64,000 nucleotides of DNA from Deferribacteraceae bacterium UBA6793 (lineage in GTDB: Bacteria; Chrysiogenota; Deferribacteres; Deferribacterales; Geovibrionaceae). Shown here one piece after another: positions 25,432 to 32,906 of the stretch. Under the pieces are notes generated by a model. That model saw nothing but the letters and a program-made list of their open reading frames with translations. It did not search any database and had not been told where the DNA came from. Numbering within the stretch: the first letter of the stretch is position 1; each line of letters starts with the position of its first letter. The DNA is taken from positions 22,312 to 86,311 of the forward strand of contig DKFP01000011.1 of assembly GCA_002452405.1 (NCBI GenBank). The letters run 5' to 3'. The translations under genes were made by a program, and so were the position numbers.

Positions 25432-25973
25432 TGGAAATAGTACAGATAATAGACTATGACGCCATGGGTGCCGACTGGCTTAGTATCGCTGTCGGGTGCG
25501 CGCCGTTTGCAGACATGATGTGGTTCCGGATAAAAAACCGTCCCGCAGAGCTTATTTACAACGAGGCAAAGAAACTGCGCGAGGCGCTGCCTCAGGCAAG
25601 GCTGGTGCTCTCGGCTAGGGAGGATATAGCCGCGCTGCTCGGATATAACGGGGTTCAGCTTGGCGCATCAACCGTAAAAGAGGGAATAGACGAATCACTG
25701 GCCGTGGGTTATTCCGCACACAGCATAGATGAGATAGAAAGTAATCAGGCGGATTACTATATGCTTAGTCCTTTATTCCACACTGTTAAGGACTATGAAG
25801 TGAAACCTCTTGGCGCTGTGGATGTATCCGCTCTGGAGAAGGACGTTTATGCCCTTGGCGGGATAGGCTGCGCCAATGTTTGCCAGCTCAAAAGCAAAGG
25901 TTACAAAGGAATTGCAGGGATATCTTTCTATCGGGAGATACAGGCGCTGAAAGAGATTGTCAGCCGACTTTAA
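25431..25973 (+). CDS. ThiE/TenI-like thiamine phosphate synthase family protein
   Basis: About 180 residues. The start could be ATG 25428 (overlapping the glnE stop) or ATG 25431, which is better spaced from the upstream AAGGA. TIM-barrel features of ThiE/TenI: LVLSAREDIAALLGYNGVQLG, GYSAHSIDEI (family VGxSxHsxxE) and YYMLSPLFHT (family DYxxxGPxFxT), then ALGGIG. It is shorter than ThiE (about 210) and the N-terminal pyrophosphate-binding region is reduced. Either a ThiE or a TenI-type protein; no other thiamine gene is adjacent. Its 3' end overlaps the convergent molybdoenzyme gene by 14 bases. Confidence 0.7.
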   Translation: MEIVQIIDYDAMGADWLSIAVGCAPFADMMWFRIKNRPAELIYNEAKKLREALPQARLVLSAREDIAALLGYNGVQLGASTVKEGIDESLAVGYSAHSIDEIESNQADYYMLSPLFHTVKDYEVKPLGAVDVSALEKDVYALGGIGCANVCQLKSKGYKGIAGISFYREIQALKEIVSRL

Positions 25974-27624
25974 CAACGTCCGCCGGGATGCCGTAATATA
26001 CCATATCCTTGCCTGAATCCGTGCGCATTGGTGTGGTTGCGTCGTTGATGTATCCGTCTGCCATGGGCAGTCCCTTATAGCTCATGATAACCTTTTCGCA
26101 TACCATGTCGGTAACTTCCGCATATGCTGAGTAATGACCGGTGCCTGTGGATATCTTTATCATGTCGCCGTTCGCTATACCAAGTTCTGCCGCGTCTTTC
26201 GGGTTGATATAGGCAATTTTCAGCTTCTCCGCTATGCGCGGGAGGTGCTGGCTGTTCAGATATGCCGGATGCGAAAGGGACAGCAGGCTGAATTTTCCGT
26301 GTTCCTCCGGTATGAACGGCTTTATCCGTTCATCTATATAGACTCTTTTTCCGGGCGTGTCCGGTTCCGGTTCTCTGATGTTCAGGTCTGTGCCAAGCCT
26401 GTTACTCAGGCGGGTTACTATATCGAGATCGGATATGTCGTCTGTCAGTTTTTCCCGCTTGTGCCAGTGCGGAAAGAAATAGCTTCCCATGAAGTCCTGC
26501 TGGGCGAAAATGCCTCCTGTGCGTATGAACAGAGTGCAGTTTTCAGACGTGCGGTTGGGCTGAACGTCAACAACAATTGTCGGTGTATTTTTTATGCCTT
26601 TAACCCAGTTTTTCGCGTCGGGAAAAGTCATGGCAGGGTTTGCTGCGACGTTTACGAACAAGTCAAATTCTCCGTCTGCAAGTCTTTTGCCCGCCGTTTC
26701 TATCGGAACATGGTGCCTGAAGGTTGCGCCAAGCCCTTTCCAGAAACGTTTTGAGCCCTGTCCGTAATAAAGTGTGTCGGTGTTTCCGGATTTCACAGCG
26801 AGGCGGTTTATGAGTCTGATGATATTCATGCCGTTAGGGTTGCGTTGCATCCCGTAGCCCTGAATGAAAGCCGTTTTTCCGGGCAGTATAGAGTCTTTTA
26901 TATAATTGAAATCATCGTGTGAGACTCCTGAACGTTTAAGAAACATTTCAGTATCGTGTCCGTTTTCAAGCCCCAGTTCTGTCATGAGAGCCGCAGCCAG
27001 AAGTCCGTCGCACATGGGGCGTATCTGTACGTATCTATCAGCCATCTCAGCGGTTTTAGTTCTTATTGGATCGATATATATTATTTTAAGCCCGTTTTTT
27101 TTCAGCTCTTTCAGATAAGCGTAAAGGTGCTGGCTGACGGTTGCAGCGTTTTTGCCGAAAAGGATTGCGGTTTTGCAGGCTGCGATGTTTTCAACGGGCG
27201 GGTTTATTTCAACCCCGAAGTCAGCCTCGTGTGCTGCGCCGCCTGTTCCGCTGCAAACACCGCCGGTCACTTTTGCACAGTTTTCAAAACTGCTCATGAG
27301 TCTGTCCCAGTATCCCATGTTGTAAGCAAGAGAGCCGGAACCTTTCAGATAGAGTATTTTCCTGTCTTTGTATCTTTCAAGAATATCGCCGAAAGCTGAA
27401 ACAGCTTCTTCATCGTTTTCGAAAGTGCATCTCTCGCCGTTGACAGACTGGTATGATTTTACTCCGGAATTGATTTCGCGTTCGGCAAAGACCCGGAACT
27501 TTGAGCAGACAAAACCCGTTTTCTGCCAGCCTTCCTCAATGCCTGTGAAGTGATATTTACCGTTCTTGAATTCAGCCCTGACAGCGCATGTGTCGGGGCA
27601 GTCTTTGCTGCAAAAAAAATTCAT
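25960..27624 (-). CDS. Short molybdopterin-dependent oxidoreductase (DMSO reductase superfamily)
   Basis: 554 residues from ATG 27624 (a TTG lies at 27630). The N-terminal [4Fe-4S] motif is C5-x3-C9-x3-C13 with a fourth Cys in GFVCSKF near 40. The molybdopterin domains follow, with VTGGVCSGTGGAAHEADFG at the position where the Mo-ligand residue is expected (Cys possible, not certain), and IYIDPIRTKTAEMADRYVQIRP. The C-terminal dinucleotide-binding domain includes INPKDAAELGIANGDMIKIST. No Tat signal is seen and it is short for the family (650-850), so a cytoplasmic enzyme. No electron-transfer subunit is adjacent. Substrate unknown. Confidence 0.85.
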   Translation of the reverse strand: MNFFCSKDCPDTCAVRAEFKNGKYHFTGIEEGWQKTGFVCSKFRVFAEREINSGVKSYQSVNGERCTFENDEEAVSAFGDILERYKDRKILYLKGSGSLAYNMGYWDRLMSSFENCAKVTGGVCSGTGGAAHEADFGVEINPPVENIAACKTAILFGKNAATVSQHLYAYLKELKKNGLKIIYIDPIRTKTAEMADRYVQIRPMCDGLLAAALMTELGLENGHDTEMFLKRSGVSHDDFNYIKDSILPGKTAFIQGYGMQRNPNGMNIIRLINRLAVKSGNTDTLYYGQGSKRFWKGLGATFRHHVPIETAGKRLADGEFDLFVNVAANPAMTFPDAKNWVKGIKNTPTIVVDVQPNRTSENCTLFIRTGGIFAQQDFMGSYFFPHWHKREKLTDDISDLDIVTRLSNRLGTDLNIREPEPDTPGKRVYIDERIKPFIPEEHGKFSLLSLSHPAYLNSQHLPRIAEKLKIAYINPKDAAELGIANGDMIKISTGTGHYSAYAEVTDMVCEKVIMSYKGLPMADGYINDATTPMRTDSGKDMVYYGIPADVVKVG

Positions 27625-27693
27625 CCGCAATTATCACTTGATTTGCTGTAAAATCAATGATTATTTGTATAAAAGAAAAAGCGGAGGGGTGTA

Positions 27694-28185
27694 ATGCCTT
27701 CATTTGATATTGTAAACGAGATAGATATGCAGGAGATGGACAACGCTGTTAATCTTGTTAAGAAAGAGGTGGACAGCAGGTTCGATTTCAAAGGCACAGA
27801 TACAGAGATTGAACTGAACAAAAAGGACAAGGCTGTCAAGATCGTCACCCACGACGATATGAAGGCGCAGGCTATCAAAGAAATGATGATAAAACACTGC
27901 GCAAAAAGGAGTATTGATTCACGTGTGCTTAAATTCGGCGAACCGGAGAACACGTCCAAAGGGCACAGAAAATTCGATGTCAAGGTTGAAGAGGGACTTG
28001 GAAAGGACAACGCCAAGAAGATAGTCAAAATTATAAAGGATTCAAAGCTGAAAGTGAACGCGTCAATTATGGATGACCGCGTGCGCGTTGAAGGAAAAAA
28101 GATAGACGATCTTCAATCCGTTATTCAGCTTATGAAATCGTCCGACATAGACGTTCCGCTTCAGTTCATAAATATGAAGAACTAA
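27694..28185 (+). CDS. yajQ: YajQ family nucleotide-binding protein (UPF0234)
   Basis: 163 residues, full length. Two ferredoxin-like domains. The signature MPSFDIVNEIDMQEMDNAVNL and the following SRFDFKGTDTEIEL are characteristic; the end is DVPLQFINMKN, as in the family. A Xanthomonas member is reported to bind cyclic di-GMP; that function is not assured here. Monocistronic, AGCGGAGGGG upstream. Confidence 0.95.
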   Translation: MPSFDIVNEIDMQEMDNAVNLVKKEVDSRFDFKGTDTEIELNKKDKAVKIVTHDDMKAQAIKEMMIKHCAKRSIDSRVLKFGEPENTSKGHRKFDVKVEEGLGKDNAKKIVKIIKDSKLKVNASIMDDRVRVEGKKIDDLQSVIQLMKSSDIDVPLQFINMKN

Positions 28186-28193
28186 AAAAGTAA

Positions 28194-28211
28194 GGCACGC
28201 AAAAGCGTGCC
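28194..28211. terminator. Hairpin after yajQ
   Basis: GGCACGC (28194-28200), AAAA loop, GCGTGCC (28205-28211), nine bases after the yajQ stop. No strong T run follows, but an A run precedes it, so on the minus strand it would read as a terminator with T residues. It is nearly the same hairpin as at 28351-28374. Confidence 0.5.
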
Positions 28212-28240
28212 TCAGACTGATGACAAAATTTTATAAATAT

Positions 28241-28317
28241 GAGATTGCTTCGCTCTGCTCGCAAAGACGAAAGGGAAAAACAGTCTCTGCGAGGAGCTTA
28301 GCGACGAAGCAGTCTCA
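28241..28317 (+). repeat. Dispersed palindromic repeat, full form (R2)
   Basis: Begins GAGATTGCTTCGCTC, has CTCGCAAAGACG and GTCTCTGCGAGG in the middle and ends CGACGAAGCAGTCTCA. The ends are inverted repeats of each other. It lies between the convergent yajQ and subtilase genes. Confidence 0.8.
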
Positions 28318-28350
28318 TTGATTTAATAAAATCCGAGTTTGTCAACAACC

Positions 28351-28374
28351 AGAGGCACGCGTTAGCGTGCCTCT
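28351..28374. terminator. Bidirectional-looking hairpin at the end of the subtilase gene
   Basis: AGAGGCACGC (28351-28360), GTTA loop, GCGTGCCTCT (28365-28374), a ten-base perfect stem seven bases after the subtilase stop on the minus strand. T-rich sequence follows on the plus strand (TCTGTTTTAA). Confidence 0.55.
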
Positions 28375-28380
28375 TCTGTT

Positions 28381-31191
28381 TTAATATACCGACGCCCAAG
28401 TGGAAACGGACGAAACCGCCGTTGTTCCCGATGCGTTTTTCAAATAGCCTTCCGACATAGTCGTTTTGTTTGACATGGTATAGACGTAAAAGTTTCCGTT
28501 GGACTTGTTCCTGAGTACCAGATCGATCTTTCCGTCGCCGTTAACGTCTATAAGCTCGCTTAAAGTCCATGAAGAATATGAGGGCATAACAATCTTTCCT
28601 GTGGACGCATATCTGACATATCCTTGTGACGCTGCGGTGGTGGAGTTCATGGTGATAACGCATATAGAGCCGTCCGATTTGTTTCTGAGAATTATATCAG
28701 CCATACCGTCTCCATTGGTGTCTCCGGCGCCGGATGAAAGCCAAAGCGCGGGATTCATATATACGGTTGCGGCGCTTGCATTTTTGACGTAGCCGTAGCC
28801 TGTGACGGTGTTGCCGTCCATGAGATAGATATAGAACGAGCCGTTGGAGGTGTTTCTGAGAATGATATCAGCTTTCCTGTCGCCGTTGACATCAGCAACA
28901 GCTGCCAGTGCCCACGTTGCGTATGTGGGTTTTAATGTCGTGCCCGCTGCGTTTTTCGCATAACCTGTCTTCACGATTATGTTTTTATCCATCATCATGA
29001 TGTAGAATGAGCCATCGGTTTTATTTCTGAAAATTATATCTGCCTTTCCGTCTCCGCTCACATCACTGAACCCTGACACAGCCCAGGTGTTCGGGGAAAG
29101 AACTGAGTTCTTTCCGTCATAGGCAGTCACATAGCCGGATGCTGTGCGTGTCTGACCGTCTATTGTCCACAGCCCTGTCGTTCCGTTTGTCTTGTGTCTG
29201 ATAAGTATATCCGGCTTTCCGTCGCCGTTTGCATCGCCGACTCCGGATACGTCCCAAAGTGATACCGTTGCTGTTGCGATTGTTCCGGAAGTTGTGGCTA
29301 TCTTCGCAGAGGAGGTAATTTTTTTATCCTGTACGATATGAACTGCGAAACTTCCGTCGGATGTATTTCGCAGTACAAGGTCAGATCTGCTGTCGGAATT
29401 GAAGTCCCTTGCAGTTGTGCTTCTTGAGTTTTCCGTATAGGCAGACGAAACGGATTTATTTTCACCGTCTGCTGAGACGGATACTGATACTGTTGCGGGA
29501 GTCATCCAGACTTTTGAAGTGTCCGAATGGCTCACATTGCTGAAGGATATCTTATAAGTACCGAGGTAGACTTCAGCGGATTCGCCTGAATTTTTCCATG
29601 CTCCGGTTCCTATTCTCCATTTTGCGTTGATATCCGAAGGAGTTATGTTTACGGTTACTGTGCCTTTTCCGAGTGCGGAAATAGCCTTGTTCACCAATAT
29701 GCGCGGTTTTACGATGCTGTTTCTTGAGTCAGTTATCTGTTTGCCGGTGGTTTTCAGTGCGTTTTCCATCTCGTCAACGTCAGATGCGCCGGATGCGCTT
29801 TTAAGAACGGCGAAAGCTCCCGCCACATGTGGCGCAGCCATTGAGGTTCCTGATTTGTTGCCGTATGACGTGCCGGGTATGGAGGAGAGAATATATTGCC
29901 CCGGCGCCAGAAGGTCAAGCATGGAAGCGCTGTTTGAAAAAGACGATACGGTATCAGCTATGGTGCCGAGGGAGCCGTCCGCTGTTGAACCCACTGTGAC
30001 TGCTGTCGATATGCACCCCGGATATGACACTGCGTTGGTATACGCCTCGTTGCCGGATGCTATCACGGTTGCTATGCCTGCGGAGCGCAGGTTGTCTATG
30101 GCTGTCTTCATAGAGGTAGTGTCGCACGCCGACGTATATTTCCCGCCGCCGAGGCTCATGTTTACCGATGCGATGTTATAGGTGGAGCTGAGTGCCAGAA
30201 CCCTTTGTAAGCCTTTTATTATGTCGCTGTCGTATGCGAGCGCCTGACCGCTGACGTTTGTAAAGACCTGAATGGAAATAAGCTGCGCCGCCGGAGCGAC
30301 GCCTTTATAGCTTGAGTTCGTTCCCGCTGCTATCCCGGCAACGTGTGTTCCGTGGTCATATCCTTTAACGCTGGATGGTGCCGCAACGCCGGATCCTGTG
30401 GCAGTGCTCGCCGTTACCTTTCCGGGGCAGAGGGAAACTCCCATTCCGTTTCCGCCGGAGTAACACGCTTCGGAAACCACTCTGCCTGTGAGAAACGGGT
30501 GATTTTTATCCACGCCTGTGTCCAGTATCGCGATATAAACCCCGCTGCCGGTATAGCCTGAGCTCCATGCCGCTGTGGCGTCCACAAGGGGAGAGCTTTC
30601 AGCCAGAGAGACAAAGTTTGCTTTGTCCTCTTCTATTGAGTATACGGAGCTGTCCGATGAAAGATTTTTCACATCGGCGCTGCTTATATTCATTGTAACA
30701 AGCGGAAGTCCTTCAATTTTTGTCGGATTTGCGTTCGCGGCTTTTGCCCTTCCCCGGAACGTGTTTATGAATTTATTCTGAGCGGTTTCAATTCTCGTGC
30801 GCTGAGTCGCTTTTTGTTTGGAGTCAAGGAGACCTTCCGGAACGAAGCCGTCCTTCAGTCTTATGATTACGGGAACCGTGCCTGCGCTTTTTGCCGTGGT
30901 GCCGCCGAGAATTGTTTCGAGTTCCGCGCCGACCCTGATTTCACGCTCGCTGTCTGTCTCTTCGGGTGCTGTCCGGGAGACGTATGAATACGCCCATTCC
31001 GGCACATCCGCAGTTCCTTCAATATCGGTTATCCCGGCGTCTGTCTCAGTGGTTTCCGCTGTTACAGATGTTTCCGTGTCGTCGTAACTGTCATTTTGTG
31101 CGGTCGTGTCGCCACCGCCACATGATGCGGTAAGCAGTGCCAGAGCGGCGATAATGAAACAATATCTGAGTTTGTGTATTAATTCTTTCAC
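28381..31191 (-). CDS. Lipoprotein subtilisin-like serine protease (S8) with six C-terminal VCBS/FG-GAP-type repeats
   Basis: 936 residues from GTG 31191, chosen because AGAGG lies six bases upstream. The signal peptide ends in the lipobox LTASC, so the mature protein is a lipid-anchored envelope or surface protein. A propeptide-inhibitor-like region (VPVIIRLKDGF to YSIEEDK) precedes the protease domain: catalytic Asp in YIAILDTGVD near 219, His in YDHGTHVAGIAAG near 281, Ser in SGTSMAAPHVAG near 450. From about 594 to the end there are six repeats of the form D-[LI]-[IVL]-[LIF]-R-x-[KT]-[ST]-[DN]-G, each with an Asp-rich calcium-binding-like segment (DVNGDGKID), a beta-propeller pattern. Last gene in the minus-strand run; cotranscription with PAP is possible. 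Confidence 0.94.
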   Translation of the reverse strand: MKELIHKLRYCFIIAALALLTASCGGGDTTAQNDSYDDTETSVTAETTETDAGITDIEGTADVPEWAYSYVSRTAPEETDSEREIRVGAELETILGGTTAKSAGTVPVIIRLKDGFVPEGLLDSKQKATQRTRIETAQNKFINTFRGRAKAANANPTKIEGLPLVTMNISSADVKNLSSDSSVYSIEEDKANFVSLAESSPLVDATAAWSSGYTGSGVYIAILDTGVDKNHPFLTGRVVSEACYSGGNGMGVSLCPGKVTASTATGSGVAAPSSVKGYDHGTHVAGIAAGTNSSYKGVAPAAQLISIQVFTNVSGQALAYDSDIIKGLQRVLALSSTYNIASVNMSLGGGKYTSACDTTSMKTAIDNLRSAGIATVIASGNEAYTNAVSYPGCISTAVTVGSTADGSLGTIADTVSSFSNSASMLDLLAPGQYILSSIPGTSYGNKSGTSMAAPHVAGAFAVLKSASGASDVDEMENALKTTGKQITDSRNSIVKPRILVNKAISALGKGTVTVNITPSDINAKWRIGTGAWKNSGESAEVYLGTYKISFSNVSHSDTSKVWMTPATVSVSVSADGENKSVSSAYTENSRSTTARDFNSDSRSDLVLRNTSDGSFAVHIVQDKKITSSAKIATTSGTIATATVSLWDVSGVGDANGDGKPDILIRHKTNGTTGLWTIDGQTRTASGYVTAYDGKNSVLSPNTWAVSGFSDVSGDGKADIIFRNKTDGSFYIMMMDKNIIVKTGYAKNAAGTTLKPTYATWALAAVADVNGDRKADIILRNTSNGSFYIYLMDGNTVTGYGYVKNASAATVYMNPALWLSSGAGDTNGDGMADIILRNKSDGSICVITMNSTTAASQGYVRYASTGKIVMPSYSSWTLSELIDVNGDGKIDLVLRNKSNGNFYVYTMSNKTTMSEGYLKNASGTTAVSSVSTWASVY

Positions 31192-31339
31192 AGGCAACCT
31201 CTGTTTTGTATATAAAAATAATATATGATTACAAAACCGTATTGCATGTAAAAATGCACAATTATTCGCATTTATATAAGTTTTTTTGCAAAATCAGGCG
31301 AAAACTCATATACAAATGTTTAAAAAGAGTCTTAAAGCG

Positions 31340-32809
31340 TTATTTTCCAAGAATTCTTTTCAGATTAACCTGAACATTCTTTAAAACTTCTATTCTTGCA
31401 CCTTTTTTATCGTTCGCAGGAATTATACTCCATGGTGCATATTTTGTGCTGGTTTTAAAGAACATTTCGTTATATGCGTCTTTGTACTGGTCGTTTTTTT
31501 CTCTGTTACGCCAGTCCTCGTCAGTTATTTTGTGCTGTTTCCACGGTATTTCCTGTCGTTCCTTAAAACGTGCCAGCTGCTCTTCGTCAGTTATATGCAG
31601 GAAAAATTTCAGCAGGAGTACGCCTCTGTCGCTGAGATGCTTTTCAAAACTGTTTATTTCCGAATAGCCACGGAACCAGTCAGAAGGGGGTGTTATGTTT
31701 TCCAGACGCTCCACAAGAACCCTTCCGTACCATGATCTGTCAAAAATTGCGATGTGTCCCGCGCGGGGCACATGACGCCAGAATCGCCAGAGGTAGTGCC
31801 GCGACAGTTCTTCGGAAGACGGTGCGGCTATGGATGTAACTTTTGAAAGGCGCATGTCGAAAGCCCGCAGCAGCCTGCGTATGCAGCCGCCTTTTCCTGC
31901 TGCGTCCCATCCTTCGAAAACAATCATTGTGCTGATGCCTTTCTGGTATGCTTCCCATGTGAGAGGTTTGATTTCCTCGACAAGCTCGTCCAGCTCTTTA
32001 CGGTATACTTTCTGGTCTGTTTCTTTGTCCTGTTTCAGACTGTCCAGAACGTTCGGGAAGGTGAGTTTTGAAAGATTTTCTGTACTGCTTTTCGGAAGAG
32101 TTTCCTGAAGTGCTCTGTTCATTCCGTCCAGAATTATTCTGAGAAAGCGTATCTCCCGCGTGCGTCTGTCTGTGCAGTCAATAACTTCCCATGGGGCAAA
32201 CTCGTTATGGGTTGCTTTGTATGCTGCTTCGGCACATTCGGTTATCTTTTCGTATTTGCTGAAATACCAGAGTGCGCGTTTTGTTATCTCTTCTGAGTGT
32301 TTTTCTTTTTTTATCAGCTTTTCGTGGCGCTTTTTCTGTTCTTTTTTTGTTATATGTGCCCACACCTTAACGATGACAGTGCCGTCCAGCGCCAGCATTT
32401 TTTCGAAATCAGCAGCTTCTTCCAGCCCTTTTGCGAACGCCACGGGGTCGTCGTTGTTGTCCAGAGCACGCCGTATGGTCTTTTCATACCAGCCGTTGAA
32501 ATAGATTCCCAGCTTTCCGCCGACGGGCATAGCGTTCCAGAAGCGGAAATAATATGGTCTTTCCCTTTCTTCGTCGGTTTCCTGCCAGAAGGTCGAAGTT
32601 TCTATGAGCCTCGTATCCATGATGTCAGCCATAAAGTTGACGAGTTCGCCCTTGCCTGCGCCGTCCAGCCCAGTGAGAATGACTATCATTGGACGTTTGT
32701 ATTTTTTAAACTCGTATTGGGCGTCAATCAGCTGTGTGCGGAGTTTGTTCAGTTCTTCTGTGTACTGTGATTTTGATATTATTTCGGTCTTTTCGAAACT
32801 TTCGAGCAT
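31340..32809 (-). CDS. pap: Two-domain PPK2, polyphosphate:AMP phosphotransferase
   Basis: 489 residues, the size of the class II (fused) PPK2 enzymes that phosphorylate AMP with polyphosphate. Domain 1 has Walker A GLDGAGKGE near 48; where the Walker B FDRSW would be it reads YFNGWYEK, so the Asp is lost. Domain 2 has Walker A GWDAAGKGG near 298, RRLLRAFDMR and intact FDRSWYGRVLVERLE, so this half is probably the catalytic one. GGAGGG precedes the ATG. Downstream of the two sensor kinases; links functionally to ppk1/ppx at 49948-55135. Confidence 0.9.
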   Translation of the reverse strand: MLESFEKTEIISKSQYTEELNKLRTQLIDAQYEFKKYKRPMIVILTGLDGAGKGELVNFMADIMDTRLIETSTFWQETDEERERPYYFRFWNAMPVGGKLGIYFNGWYEKTIRRALDNNDDPVAFAKGLEEAADFEKMLALDGTVIVKVWAHITKKEQKKRHEKLIKKEKHSEEITKRALWYFSKYEKITECAEAAYKATHNEFAPWEVIDCTDRRTREIRFLRIILDGMNRALQETLPKSSTENLSKLTFPNVLDSLKQDKETDQKVYRKELDELVEEIKPLTWEAYQKGISTMIVFEGWDAAGKGGCIRRLLRAFDMRLSKVTSIAAPSSEELSRHYLWRFWRHVPRAGHIAIFDRSWYGRVLVERLENITPPSDWFRGYSEINSFEKHLSDRGVLLLKFFLHITDEEQLARFKERQEIPWKQHKITDEDWRNREKNDQYKDAYNEMFFKTSTKYAPWSIIPANDKKGARIEVLKNVQVNLKRILGK

Positions 32810-32906
32810 ATGCGCCCTCCGGCATTATGGATGTATGTTATAACTATACACCCGCAATGGGAAAATTACGCGTTTATATGAGCGGACTGCCGGAAATGGT
32901 ATGTGG

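Noticed and set aside
28499..29460. DNA-level tandem repeat in the subtilase 3' end
   Set aside because: The repetition is at the protein level (six propeller-like repeats); the DNA copies have diverged and are ordinary coding sequence.
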